This document shows, piece after piece, positions 6,355-15,132 of a DNA stretch of 41,389 nt (positions within the stretch are counted from its first letter, which is position 1; each line of letters begins with the position of its first letter). The position numbers and the translations under genes were made by a program. Source of the DNA: Ruthenibacterium sp. (lineage in GTDB: Bacteria; Bacillota; Clostridia; Oscillospirales; Ruminococcaceae); the NCBI GenBank assembly GCA_020025235.1, contig JAHHSL010000013.1, forward strand, positions 1-41,389, given 5' to 3'. A model generated the notes under the pieces. It saw only the letters and a list, made by a program, of their open reading frames with translations, ran no database searches and was not told the origin of the DNA.

Positions 6355-8487
6355 TTACTTCTGCTTTGCTGCAAGGTCTGCCAGAGCGTCCTTGCGGGAC
6401 AGGTTGATACGACCCTGCTGGTCGATCTCCGTCACCTTGACAAGCAGCTCGTCGCCGACTGCAACAACGTCTTCCACCTTTTCCACACGCTTGGTGTCAA
6501 GCTTGGAAATGTGGACAAGACCTTCCTTGCCCGGAGCGATTTCAACAAAAGCACCGAACGTCATCAGGCGGGTGACTTTGCCCTTATAGATCGCGCCGAT
6601 CTCCGGATCTTCCACGATCGTCTTGATCGTGTACATAGCGCGCTCGGCGTCCTCCTGATTGATTGCGGAAATGAACACGCTGCCGTCTTCCTCGATATCG
6701 ATCTTGGCGTTCGTCTGGGCGCAGATTTCCTGAATGACCTTGCCGCCCTTGCCGATAACGTCGCGGATCTTATCCACGTCGATCTTCATGGAGAGCATCT
6801 TCGGCGCATACTTGGAAAGCTCTGCGCGCGGCTGTGCAATAGCAGGCTGCATGATCTCATCCAGAATATAAAGACGACCCTTGCGGCACTTTTCAAATGC
6901 CTGTTCGATGATCTCATACGTCAGACCGTCGACCTTGATATCCATCTGGATCGCGGTGATGCCGTCACGGGTGCCGCCGACCTTAAAGTCCATATCGCCG
7001 TGGAAGTCTTCCACGCCCTGAATGTCCAGCATGGTCATCCAGCGGTCACCTTCGGTGATCAGGCCGCAGGAAATGCCTGCAACCGGCTTTTTAATGGGCA
7101 CGCCTGCATCCATAAGAGCAAGGGTGGAGCCGCAGATCGAAGCCTGGCTGGTGGAGCCGTTGGAGCTGAGGACTTCGGATACGCAGCGGATCGCATACGG
7201 GAATTCTTCCACACTGGGCAGCACGGGCAGCAGCGCACGCTCTGCCAGAGCACCGTGGCCGATCTCGCGGCGGCCGGGGCTGCGCGGTGCGCGTGCCTCG
7301 CCGACGGAATACGGCGGGAAGTTGTAGTGATGCATATAGCGCTTGGTCGGCTCCAGCGAGATATCGTCCATGATCTGGGCGTCACGCAGGCCGGAAAGCG
7401 TTGCAACCGTCAGCACCTGCGTCTGGCCGCGGGTGAACATGCCGGAACCGTGTGCACGGGGCAGCAGGCCGACTTCGGCTGCGAGCGGGCGGATCTCATT
7501 GATGCCGCGGCCGTCTACGCGCTTGCCGTCATCGAGCAGCCAGCGGCGCACAACGAACTTCTGCATTTTATACATGATCTCTTCGATCACGCTTTCGCCC
7601 CACTGTTCGGCGTACTTTTCGGAAAGCTCGTCGCGGATCGGCAGCAGACGTGCGTCACGGACGGTCTTATCGTCGGTATCCATAGCGGCGCGGAATGCGT
7701 CGAGATAATCGTGCTTTACTTCTTCCAGCAGCGCTGCGTCCAGTTCCATGGACTGGAACTCGACCTTGGGCTTGCCGATTTCGCGCACGATGCCGTTGAT
7801 GAATTCGATCATCTTCTTGATTTCCACATGAGCCTGCTTGATCGCCTTGAGCATGGTGTGCTCATCGACTTCGTTTGCGCCGGCTTCGATCATGACGATC
7901 TTTTCCATGCTTGCCGCAACCGTCAGCTGCAAATCGCTTTCTGCGCGCTGTGCTTCGGTGGGGTTGACGACGATCTCGCCGTTGACAAGACCCATGTAGA
8001 CGCCTGCGATCGGGCCGTTCCAGGGAATGTTGGAAATGGAAAGAGCGATCGAAGTGCCGATCATGCCGGCGATTTCCGGGCTGCAGTCCTGATCGACGCT
8101 CATGACGGTCATCACAACGGAAACGTCATTGCGCATATCCTTCGGGAACAGCGGGCGGATCGGACGGTCGACAACGCGGCTCGTCAGGATCGCCTTTTCA
8201 CCGGGGCGGCCTTCGCGGCGCATAAAGCTGCCGGGGATGCGGCCTACGGCGTACAGCTTTTCCTCAAAATCGACGGAAAGCGGGAAGAAATCAATGCCGT
8301 CACGGGGCTTATCGCTCATGGTGACGTTGCACAGAACGGCGGTTTCGCCGTAGCGGACAAGGCAGCTGCCGTTGGAAAGGCCGCACATTTTGCCCGTTTC
8401 AACAACGAACGGACGACCGGCCAGCTCGGTTTCAAAAACCTTGTACTTGGGGAATGTCTCTTTCTGGGACGAGAATTCAAGTGCCAT
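6355..8487 (-). CDS. pnp: Polyribonucleotide nucleotidyltransferase (PNPase)
   Basis: This 710-residue phosphorolytic 3'-5' exoribonuclease degrades mRNA and processes RNA as a trimer. Two RNase PH-like domains are visible: the first contains GSFMRREGRP and the second contains IQGVEDFHGDMDFKVGGT with the catalytic aspartates. A KH domain (IRDVIGKGGKVIQEI, with the GKGG loop, near 565-580) and an S1 domain (GAIYKGKVTRLMTFGAFVEI onward, near 625-695) complete the standard order. Length is normal. The ATG follows AGGAGG. It is downstream of rpsO, the usual bacterial arrangement, separated by a terminator-like hairpin and a long stem-loop that may control it. Confidence 0.97.
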   Translation of the reverse strand: MALEFSSQKETFPKYKVFETELAGRPFVVETGKMCGLSNGSCLVRYGETAVLCNVTMSDKPRDGIDFFPLSVDFEEKLYAVGRIPGSFMRREGRPGEKAILTSRVVDRPIRPLFPKDMRNDVSVVMTVMSVDQDCSPEIAGMIGTSIALSISNIPWNGPIAGVYMGLVNGEIVVNPTEAQRAESDLQLTVAASMEKIVMIEAGANEVDEHTMLKAIKQAHVEIKKMIEFINGIVREIGKPKVEFQSMELDAALLEEVKHDYLDAFRAAMDTDDKTVRDARLLPIRDELSEKYAEQWGESVIEEIMYKMQKFVVRRWLLDDGKRVDGRGINEIRPLAAEVGLLPRAHGSGMFTRGQTQVLTVATLSGLRDAQIMDDISLEPTKRYMHHYNFPPYSVGEARAPRSPGRREIGHGALAERALLPVLPSVEEFPYAIRCVSEVLSSNGSTSQASICGSTLALMDAGVPIKKPVAGISCGLITEGDRWMTMLDIQGVEDFHGDMDFKVGGTRDGITAIQMDIKVDGLTYEIIEQAFEKCRKGRLYILDEIMQPAIAQPRAELSKYAPKMLSMKIDVDKIRDVIGKGGKVIQEICAQTNAKIDIEEDGSVFISAINQEDAERAMYTIKTIVEDPEIGAIYKGKVTRLMTFGAFVEIAPGKEGLVHISKLDTKRVEKVEDVVAVGDELLVKVTEIDQQGRINLSRKDALADLAAKQK

Positions 8488-8523
8488 AATATACCTCCTG
8501 TTTTTTGCAGAGCAGGCGGTGTT

Positions 8524-8579
8524 TTAGCAATAAATCCGGTGTTCTCCTCCCTATGGGAAAGCACTCGATTCATTGCTAA
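8524..8579 (-). ncRNA. Long stem-loop in the pnp leader, candidate autocontrol hairpin
   Basis: Arms 8567-8579 and 8524-8536 form a 13-pair stem with one G-U pair. The enclosed loop can fold further through GTG/CAC and TTCCC/GGGAG pairs. It sits about 36 bases ahead of the pnp start in the rpsO-pnp gap. In E. coli a leader stem-loop cut by RNase III controls pnp; a similar role here is inferred from position and shape only. Confidence 0.55.
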
Positions 8580-8635
8580 CAACACGCGCTTTCTGCTCCG
8601 TTTTTTTACGTTTTTCCGCAAAATCCGCGGGGCGC

Positions 8636-8677
8636 AAAAAACACGGAAAGGCAGACGGCTTTCCGCCGCCTGCCTTT
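8636..8677 (-). terminator. Terminator-like hairpin after rpsO
   Basis: Minus-strand stem 8665-8677 with 8647-8659 (12 of 13 paired), followed after 5 bases by six T (8636-8641). The gap before the T run makes it imperfect, so partial readthrough into pnp is plausible. I saw no separate strong pnp promoter. Confidence 0.65.
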
Positions 8678-8687
8678 TCGGATTTTA

Positions 8688-8945
8688 TTACTTACGCAGA
8701 CCCAGCTTTGCAATCAGAGCACGATAGCGCTCGATGTCCTTCTTCTGAAGGTAAGCCAGCAGGTTGCGGCGGCGGCCGACCATCTTCAGAAGGCCGCGAT
8801 AGCTGTGCTTATCGTTCTTGTTTGCCTTCAGGTGCTCGTTCAGGTGATTGATGCGGGCGGTGAGCAGTGCGACCTGAACTTCGGGCGAGCCGGTGTCATT
8901 GTCGCTCAGACGGCAGGCTGCGATGATTTCCTGTTTGTTTTCCAT
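8688..8945 (-). CDS. rpsO: 30S ribosomal protein S15
   Basis: An 85-residue protein with the S15 core: TGSPEVQVALLTARINHLNEHLK, HSYRGLLKMVGRRRNLLAYL and a basic C-terminal end. It binds 16S rRNA helices early in 30S assembly. It is a few residues shorter than the common 88-89-residue form, mainly at the N-terminus (MENKQEIIAACRLS). The ATG follows AGAGGAG. It has its own promoter and a structured leader of about 110 bases, in keeping with the known autoregulation of rpsO by S15. pnp follows. Confidence 0.97.
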   Translation of the reverse strand: MENKQEIIAACRLSDNDTGSPEVQVALLTARINHLNEHLKANKNDKHSYRGLLKMVGRRRNLLAYLQKKDIERYRALIAKLGLRK

Positions 8946-8948
8946 GGT

Positions 8949-9059
8949 AAAAATCTCCTCTTTTTAAAATAGATTTGCCGCGAACGCCGTGTCGGTACAT
9001 TCCTTGCGAGGGATCCGCCGGGCACCGGGTTCGGGTATCTTTGACCATAAAAGGTCAGC
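8949..9059 (-). promoter_or_regulatory. Structured rpsO leader, candidate S15 autoregulatory RNA
   Basis: From the predicted start near 9059 to the ATG the leader holds several small helices on the minus strand: TGACC/GGTCA (9042-9057), CCT/AGG around CCTCGCAAGG, CCG/CGG around CCGACACGG and GCG/CGC around GCGTTCGC. Different S15-binding leader RNAs are known in several phyla. I could not match this one to a specific class by eye. Confidence 0.45.
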
Positions 9060-9065
9060 TTAACC

Positions 9066-9094
9066 AGTATATCACATCAGGGGCATAAAAACAA
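9066..9094 (-). promoter_or_regulatory. Promoter of rpsO
   Basis: TTGTTT (9089-9094), a 17-base spacer ending TGA, then TATACT (9066-9071), an extended -10. It lies directly behind the 3' end of ribF, so rpsO-pnp has its own transcription start. Confidence 0.72.
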
Positions 9095-9112
9095 GCGTTT
9101 TTTCGTTTTTGG

Positions 9113-10033
9113 TCAGCGCTGCCCCTGCGGCGCATGCCATTCCTTTGCCGCTTTTGCCGCGCGCTGCACCATATCGGAAAGCGCCTGCAGCGAATCGAAC
9201 TTCTGTGTCGGCCACAGATAGCAGCAGAACTCCACGCGGATCGTGTCGCCGTACACGTCGCCGGAAAAATCCGGGATGAACGTTTCGCATGTGACGCCCG
9301 TTCCGTTCACTGTCGGGCGCGTGCCCAGACCCGTCGCGCTGGGGTACCATATCCCGTCGATCAGCGCGCGCGTGACGTACACGCCCTGCTGCGGCAGCAG
9401 CATCCCTTCCGGATAGATCTGGTTGATCGTGGGAAAGCCCAGCGTCGTGCCGAGCTTCTGCCCGTGCATCACGGGCAGGTCGATGCAGTATGCTTCGCCC
9501 AGCATGGCGTTTGCCTCCTGCATGTTTCCCTGTTCAAGACATTCCCGGATGCGCGAGGAGGATACGGCATCCGCATCCCGCTGCACCAAATCCAGCACAT
9601 GCACGCGCACGCCGCATGCTTCGCACAGGCGGCGCAGCAGTGCCACGTCGCCCGCCTTATCCTTGCCGAAGGTGAAATCCTCCCCGCAGAACACTGCACG
9701 GGCACCCAGACGGCGCACCAGCACGTCCTGCACGAACTGCTCCGGCGAAAGGCCGCAGAATTCCTCAAACGGCGGGCAGATATAATATTCCACGCCCAGC
9801 TTTTGCACACGGCGCATTTTTTCCGTCTGCGTCAGGATGCTTTTTCCCTTGACGCCGCCGCGCTGCGGGGGTTCAAAGGTGAACACCGCCGATGCGCGTT
9901 TATTTTCACGCGCATCCTGCACGGCGCTTTCGATCACCGTCCTGTGCCCGAGATGCACCCCGTCGAAATAGCCGAGCGCGATGCTCGTCTGAGCGGGACA
10001 TTCGATAGTTTCAAGCGTATTCCGGCAGTGCAC
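9113..10033 (-). CDS. ribF: Bifunctional riboflavin kinase / FMN adenylyltransferase
   Basis: A 306-residue enzyme that makes FMN and then FAD from riboflavin. The N-terminal nucleotidyltransferase domain shows the GYFDGVHLGH nucleotide-binding motif and SSSRIRE; the C-terminal flavokinase domain shows LGFPTIN and PQQGVYVTR. I start it at a GTG (10031-10033), 7 bases after GGGAGG. A longer in-frame ATG at 10093 has no ribosome site and adds 20 residues unlike the family. It is the last gene of the rimP-nusA-infB-truB group, 90 bases after truB, the usual position in Firmicutes. Confidence 0.94.
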   Translation of the reverse strand: MHCRNTLETIECPAQTSIALGYFDGVHLGHRTVIESAVQDARENKRASAVFTFEPPQRGGVKGKSILTQTEKMRRVQKLGVEYYICPPFEEFCGLSPEQFVQDVLVRRLGARAVFCGEDFTFGKDKAGDVALLRRLCEACGVRVHVLDLVQRDADAVSSSRIRECLEQGNMQEANAMLGEAYCIDLPVMHGQKLGTTLGFPTINQIYPEGMLLPQQGVYVTRALIDGIWYPSATGLGTRPTVNGTGVTCETFIPDFSGDVYGDTIRVEFCCYLWPTQKFDSLQALSDMVQRAAKAAKEWHAPQGQR

Positions 10034-10123
10034 ACGCACACCTCCCGAATGGATTTTCCGGGGAAATCCCCCGTTACAGCAAACGCCGCGCAAAGGCGGC
10101 CCGCACCCACGGCGCAGACGCTT

Positions 10124-11005
10124 TTACGCGCGTTCGCAAAATAATTTTTCAACCGTAAGCGTATGCGACGAAACGCGGCACACGCCCAGAAATTCACCGC
10201 CGCACGAAATGCGGTACCGGCCGTCCTGTGCCGGAAAGCGGTACGTCGGCGCGCCGTTCAAAAGGCGAAAGCGCGTATCCTCGTCCACTTCCTGCGCGGG
10301 CAGATGCATAAAGACGCTCTCCACGCCCAGCATCAGTTCTTCAAGCCTGCCGGCCTCCTTGGCGTCCTGCACTTGCTGCAGGGTATGCGCCTGCTGCAGC
10401 GTATACGGCCCCGCCGCAGTGCGGCGCAGCGCCGACATCGTGGCGGGCACGCCGAGCGCGCGGCCGATCTCCTCGATCAGCACGCGGACATATGTGCCCT
10501 TGCTGCAGTGGATATCCAGCGTGTATTCGTTCGGGGACGGATGCCCCGTCAGCTCCAGCGCGTGAATCGTGACCGGACGCGCGGGGCGTTCGACCACCTT
10601 TCCGGCGCGCGCCGCCTTATACAGCGGCTGGCCGTTGATCTTCACTGCCGAATACATCGGCGGCGTCTGCATGCCATCGCCCACAAACGGCGCAAGGCAC
10701 GCCTTTACGGCTGCTTCATCAATGTGTGCAGGCACATCCGCCTGTTCCAGCACCGTGCCGGTAATATCGCCCGTATCCGTGCGCTGCCCTAAAAGCATCA
10801 CGGCGGTATAGCGCTTGTCCGCGCGCTCCTGCATATCGACTGCCTTTGCGGCATTGCCCACAAAAACGGGCAGCACACCCGTCGCCATGGGGTCCAGCGT
10901 GCCGCCGTGCCCGATGCGCCGTGTGCCGCAGATGCCGCGCAGCTTTGCCACAACGTCGAACGAGGTGAAGTCCTGCGGTTTATCTACGATCAGGATTCCG
11001 TGCAT
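10124..11005 (-). CDS. truB: tRNA pseudouridine-55 synthase
   Basis: A 293-residue enzyme that converts U55 of tRNA to pseudouridine. It has the family start GILIVDKPQDFTSFD, the catalytic motif GHGGTLDPMATG (D38) and the CSKGTYVRVLIEEIG block. The C-terminal segment (residues about 240-290) resembles the short PUA-like tail of bacterial TruB. The ATG follows GAGGTGG, and its first 16 bases overlap the end of nrnA, so the two are translationally coupled. Confidence 0.96.
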   Translation of the reverse strand: MHGILIVDKPQDFTSFDVVAKLRGICGTRRIGHGGTLDPMATGVLPVFVGNAAKAVDMQERADKRYTAVMLLGQRTDTGDITGTVLEQADVPAHIDEAAVKACLAPFVGDGMQTPPMYSAVKINGQPLYKAARAGKVVERPARPVTIHALELTGHPSPNEYTLDIHCSKGTYVRVLIEEIGRALGVPATMSALRRTAAGPYTLQQAHTLQQVQDAKEAGRLEELMLGVESVFMHLPAQEVDEDTRFRLLNGAPTYRFPAQDGRYRISCGGEFLGVCRVSSHTLTVEKLFCERA

Positions 11006-11952
11006 AATGCCTTTTCCACCTCGGTAAGCAGGGCAGACTTTGCATTATCCAGGCTGCCGAGGATCTCGCACCCGGCGGCCTGCTTGTGTCCGCCGCCGCC
11101 CAGATGCGCACAGATCGCCGCAGCGTCCACGCCCGGAACCGTGCGCACGCTGACCTTATAGCTGCCGGTCGGCTGCTGGCGGATCGTGATGCCCACTTCC
11201 ACGCCTTCGATCATGCGCGGCATGCTGGTGATGCCCTCAAGATCCGAGCTTTCCGCGCCGCTTTCGGCAATTTCCTCTTTTGTCAGGCAGATGAACGCAC
11301 AGCGTCCGTCCATAAAATATTCCAGATGCTCCAGCGCAATGCGCTCAATGGCAAGACGGCTGCGCGATTTGCTTTCAAACAGGATCGTATTCAGCTTGAT
11401 CAGGTTTGCACCGGCAAGGATCAGCTTTGCCGCGATCTCATGCGTGCGCGCCGTGGTATTGGCGAACTTGAAGCAGCCGGTATCCGTGGAAAGCCCGGTG
11501 TACAGGCAGTCCGCGATCATCGGCGTAATTTCGACGCCGCTGAGAACGATCAGCTCGTAAATGATCTCGGCCGTTGCCGCGGCGTCGCCGTCCAGCAGAA
11601 GCCCGTCGGCATAGCCGGGGTTCGAGGGATGATGGTCGATGCACAGATTGATCTCTTTTGTATATTCGGCAATGCCGTCACCGAACAGCTGAATGCCCGC
11701 GACGTCCACCGCCACCTTGTACTTCGGCTCGAACTGGCCTTCAAAAAGCTCGATCTGCATATATTCATAGCGCGCGGGGATTTCATCCGAACACAGAATT
11801 GCCGCCTTTTTGCCCAGTGCCTTCAGCATCCAGTACAGCGCGGCGGCGCTGCCCACGGTATCGCCATCCGGATTTTTATGGCAGATCAGCAGGATGTTTT
11901 CTGCTTTCAGCAATCTGCTTAAAACAGCTGCAATATCTAAAATCTCGCTCAT
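10990..11952 (-). CDS. nrnA: DHH/DHHA1 phosphoesterase, NrnA-type oligoribonuclease/pAp phosphatase
   Basis: A 320-residue protein with the DHH metal-binding motifs HKNPDGD (H25, D29, D31), D83 and IDHH (D106-H107-H108), and a C-terminal DHHA1 domain with GGGGHKQAAG at 285-294. NrnA enzymes degrade short RNA oligonucleotides and 3'-phosphoadenosine 5'-phosphate. The position between rbfA and truB is the conserved location in many Firmicutes. The ATG follows AGGAG. c-di-NMP phosphodiesterase activity of a related type is possible but lacks the extra sensory domains of GdpP. Confidence 0.92.
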   Translation of the reverse strand: MSEILDIAAVLSRLLKAENILLICHKNPDGDTVGSAAALYWMLKALGKKAAILCSDEIPARYEYMQIELFEGQFEPKYKVAVDVAGIQLFGDGIAEYTKEINLCIDHHPSNPGYADGLLLDGDAAATAEIIYELIVLSGVEITPMIADCLYTGLSTDTGCFKFANTTARTHEIAAKLILAGANLIKLNTILFESKSRSRLAIERIALEHLEYFMDGRCAFICLTKEEIAESGAESSDLEGITSMPRMIEGVEVGITIRQQPTGSYKVSVRTVPGVDAAAICAHLGGGGHKQAAGCEILGSLDNAKSALLTEVEKALCTES

Positions 11953-12001
11953 ATATTCTCCTCATCTGTTTGCAGGGGATCTGCCCCTGTAAAACGGACC
12001 T

Positions 12002-12352
12002 TCAGCGGTCTTTGTCAAGACCTGCGATCAGCTCGTTGATGTGCGCCGCATATTTTGCCCCGTCATCCGCAATAAACCGGAATTCGGGCGATTTGCGGAT
12101 GCGCATGCGCTTTGCAACCTCGCTGCGCACATGGCCGGCTGCGCGGTTCAGTGCGGCGACGGCTTCCGCCGTCGCGTTTTCTTCACCCATTTTGCTGACA
12201 TAGACCTTTGCATTGGAAAGGTCCGGTGTGACCTCCACACGCATCACCGTCAGAAAGCCCTGCACACGCGGGTCCTTCATGGCGCCGATGATCGAGATCA
12301 GCTCGCGCTTCATGTCCTCACACAAGCGCGCCATATTTTTGCTCTGCGGCAT
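12002..12352 (-). CDS. rbfA: Ribosome-binding factor A
   Basis: A 116-residue KH-fold factor for 16S rRNA maturation and late 30S assembly. Family landmarks are MKRELISIIGAMKDPRVQGFLTV at the N-terminus, VTPDLSNAKVYVS in the middle and RIRKSPEFRFIADD near the end. The ATG follows AAAGGAG. It lies between infB and nrnA, the standard order. Confidence 0.95.
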   Translation of the reverse strand: MPQSKNMARLCEDMKRELISIIGAMKDPRVQGFLTVMRVEVTPDLSNAKVYVSKMGEENATAEAVAALNRAAGHVRSEVAKRMRIRKSPEFRFIADDGAKYAAHINELIAGLDKDR

Positions 12353-12382
12353 AGTTTCTCCTTTCCGTCACAGCTGTACGGA

Positions 12383-14806
12383 TCAATCGCGGTACTCTTC
12401 CATAACGAAGGCTTCAAAGATGTCGCCTTCCTTGATATCCGAGAATTTCTCAAGGCCGATACCGCATTCATAGCCCTGTGCAACTTCCTTGACGTCATCC
12501 TTGAAGCGGCGCAGGCTGTCGATCTCGTCCTCGGTGATGACGATGCCGTCACGCACAAGACGGATCTGTGCGGAACGGGACACCTTGCCCTCCAGCACAT
12601 AGCAGCCTGCGATCGTACCGGCGGAGGAAATCTTGAACACGCTGCGGACTTCGGCGCGGCCAAGCTCCACTTCGCGGTACTTGGGCGCCAGCATGCCCTT
12701 CATGGCGTCGGTGACGTCGTTGATCGCATCGTAAATGACGCGGTACATGCGCATTTCCACTTCCGCCTGTGCGGCCTCTTCCTTGGCGATCGGGTCCGGG
12801 CGGACATTGAAGCCGATGATGATCGCGTTGCCCGCGTTTGCCAGCATGACGTCGGATTTGTTGATCGCGCCGACACCGGCATGGATCACGCGCACGCGCA
12901 CTTCATCGTTGGAAATCTTTTCAAGGCTCTGCTTGACGGCCTCGGCACTGCCCTGTACGTCCGCCTTGACGATGATGGCAAGCTCCTTGCGCTCGCCTTC
13001 CGCGATCTGGCTGAACAGGTTATCCAGTGTGACCTTTTTATACGAATTGAACTGTTTTTCCTTCTGCTCTGCCGCGCGGCGGTCGGCCAGCTCACGCGCC
13101 AGCTTTTCGTCCTCGACAGCGTCGAACAGATCGCCCGCTTCGGGAACTTCGGTCAGACCCGTGATCTCCACCGGGGTGGACGGGCCTGCCTGCTTCAGGC
13201 TGCGGCCCTGATCGTCGCGCATGACGCGCACGCGGCCCACGGATGTGCCGGCGATGATGACGTCGCCCTGATGCAGCGTGCCCTTCTGAACCAGAATGGT
13301 TGCGACCGGGCCCTGGCCTTTATCCAGACGTGCTTCGATGACAGCGCCCTTGGCACGGCGGTTCGGGTTTGCCTTCAGTTCCTTGACTTCGGCAACAAGG
13401 CTGATGTTCTCCAGCAGGTCGGTGATGCCTTCGCCCGTGCGTGCGGAAACCGGCACGCAGATCGTATCGCCGCCCCATTCTTCGGGGATCAGCTCATGCT
13501 GCGTCAGCTGTTCCTTGACGTGCTCGGGGTTTGCGGTCGGCTTATCCATTTTGTTGATCGCAACGATCACCGTGGTTCCGGCGGCCTTTGCGTGGTTGAT
13601 GGATTCGATCGTCTGCGGCATGATGCCGTCATCGGCTGCAACGACCAGAACGGCGATATCCGTCAGGTTTGCGCCGCGGGCACGCATGGAGGTGAACGCC
13701 TCATGACCCGGGGTATCCAGGAATGTAATGGGCTTGCCGTTGATCGAAACCTGATATGCGCCGATGTGCTGCGTGATGCCGCCGGCTTCGCCTGCGGTGA
13801 CGCGCGTTTTGCGGATCGCATCCAGGATCGAGGTTTTGCCGTGGTCAACGTGACCCATGACGACGACGACCGGCGGACGCTCTTCCAGATCCTCTTCCTT
13901 ATCCTCGTCCACTTCAAACAGGCGTTCCTCAATGGTGACGTGCACTTCGTGCTCGACCTTTGCGCCCAGTTCTTCCGCAACAAGGCTTGCGGTATCGAAA
14001 TCGACCGTTTCGGAAATGGCAGCCATGATGCCCAGACCCATCAGCTTTTTGATGACCTGTGCAACGTTGACCTTCAGACGGCTTGCAAGATCGCCGACGG
14101 TGATCTCGTCGGGGATCATGACCTTCAGCTGCGCGTGGCGTGCCTTTTCCAGCTGGATGCGCTGCAGGCGCTCGGCCTCTGTTTCGCGCTTTTTCTGGAA
14201 CGGCTGCTGACGGCGGTTGTTGCGGCCGGTGAACTTCTGCTTATTGCCGGACGGCGCCGATTTGCGGTTGTGCTCCACGTTCTTGGTGGAGGCAAGCTCG
14301 GTGTACTTTTCGTTGAACTTGTCAAGGTTTACGTCCGTTGTGCGGGTATCGACCGTGACGGTGTACACTTCATGCTTGGGCTGTTCGGGCTTATTCGCCT
14401 TTTCGGGCTTTTCCGGACGGATGCGTTCCTTGCGCTTTGCCGGGCCGGCCTGCACCACAGTGCCGTCCGCCTTGCGCAGAACATCCTTCTTTTCCGGTTT
14501 CTTTTCGTTTTTATCGTTCTTTTCGCTCTTTTCCGGCTTTGCTTCCGGCTTGCGGGCTGCTTTCTTTTCCGGTTTTTTCTCCGGTGCTTTTTCCTCAGAC
14601 GTACTTGCGAGATATGCGTCCAGGCTCTGTTCGGACTTTTCCTGCGTATAGTGCTCAAGCACCATATTCAGTTCCGATTCGGTGAGCACGGACGTGTATT
14701 TTTTCGCCTCACCCGTTGTCTGTGTCAGGAAATCGGCAACTTCCTTATTGGAAATGTTCAAATCCTTTGCCACATCTCCGAGTTTCTGTTTGATGGTTAC
14801 TGCCAT
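12383..14806 (-). CDS. infB: Translation initiation factor IF-2
   Basis: An 807-residue GTPase that brings initiator tRNA to the 30S subunit. An N-terminal IF2_N segment (KQKLGDVAKDLNISNKEV) is followed by a Lys/Glu-rich low-complexity linker (about 70-130). The G domain begins near residue 318 with GHVDHGKT, then DTPGHEAF and NKMDK. Domains II to IV follow, including the second IF2 barrel. The ATG follows AAGGAGG and overlaps the end of ylxQ by 10 bases. One of the longest false antisense frames of the window lies opposite this gene. Confidence 0.97.
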   Translation of the reverse strand: MAVTIKQKLGDVAKDLNISNKEVADFLTQTTGEAKKYTSVLTESELNMVLEHYTQEKSEQSLDAYLASTSEEKAPEKKPEKKAARKPEAKPEKSEKNDKNEKKPEKKDVLRKADGTVVQAGPAKRKERIRPEKPEKANKPEQPKHEVYTVTVDTRTTDVNLDKFNEKYTELASTKNVEHNRKSAPSGNKQKFTGRNNRRQQPFQKKRETEAERLQRIQLEKARHAQLKVMIPDEITVGDLASRLKVNVAQVIKKLMGLGIMAAISETVDFDTASLVAEELGAKVEHEVHVTIEERLFEVDEDKEEDLEERPPVVVVMGHVDHGKTSILDAIRKTRVTAGEAGGITQHIGAYQVSINGKPITFLDTPGHEAFTSMRARGANLTDIAVLVVAADDGIMPQTIESINHAKAAGTTVIVAINKMDKPTANPEHVKEQLTQHELIPEEWGGDTICVPVSARTGEGITDLLENISLVAEVKELKANPNRRAKGAVIEARLDKGQGPVATILVQKGTLHQGDVIIAGTSVGRVRVMRDDQGRSLKQAGPSTPVEITGLTEVPEAGDLFDAVEDEKLARELADRRAAEQKEKQFNSYKKVTLDNLFSQIAEGERKELAIIVKADVQGSAEAVKQSLEKISNDEVRVRVIHAGVGAINKSDVMLANAGNAIIIGFNVRPDPIAKEEAAQAEVEMRMYRVIYDAINDVTDAMKGMLAPKYREVELGRAEVRSVFKISSAGTIAGCYVLEGKVSRSAQIRLVRDGIVITEDEIDSLRRFKDDVKEVAQGYECGIGLEKFSDIKEGDIFEAFVMEEYRD

Positions 14807-15132
14807 ACACGTTCCTCCTTCTTATCTGCCCCCGGGGCTCCGAGATTTTTGCGGCAGAGCTTTGCAAGTTCGGGATCTGTCACGGCGAATACACCCGTGA
14901 GCTTCTTGCTGATCGGAGACAAATCAAACTGCGTGAGGCTGAGGTCTGCCACTTCTGCCCAGTCCTCGCAGAACATGCCGACACGGCGGCGCGTTTTTTC
15001 CGAAAGATCTGCGGCGCACAATACAAGCTGCGCCTTTCCCTGCATCACGCTGTCCTTCACGGCGTCAAAGCCCATGACAAGCGCGCCCGCCTTGCGGCAC
15101 AGGGACATTGCAAATAAAATATTACCCGGCAT
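14797..15132 (-). CDS. ylxQ: L7Ae/L30e-family RNA-binding protein (YlxQ)
   Basis: A 111-residue protein of the L7Ae/L30e/S12e fold, which binds kink-turn RNA. Visible features are GNILFAMSLCRKAGALVMGFDAV and the AQLVLCAADLSEKTRRRV strand-helix. It lies between ylxR and infB as in Bacillus and other Firmicutes. I start it at 15132 behind AAGGAGAG; an in-frame ATG 17 codons upstream lies inside ylxR and would add an atypical Arg/Pro-rich tail. The gene overlaps ylxR by 11 bases and infB by 10. Its precise cellular role is not well defined. Confidence 0.9.
   Translation of the reverse strand: MPGNILFAMSLCRKAGALVMGFDAVKDSVMQGKAQLVLCAADLSEKTRRRVGMFCEDWAEVADLSLTQFDLSPISKKLTGVFAVTDPELAKLCRKNLGAPGADKKEERVWQ

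Noticed and set aside
5728..8727. A 999-codon open frame on the plus strand across pnp
   Set aside because: It is antisense to pnp, whose protein is certain. The frame stays open because codons that read as stops on the other strand are rare in this genome. It has no domain and no ribosome site.
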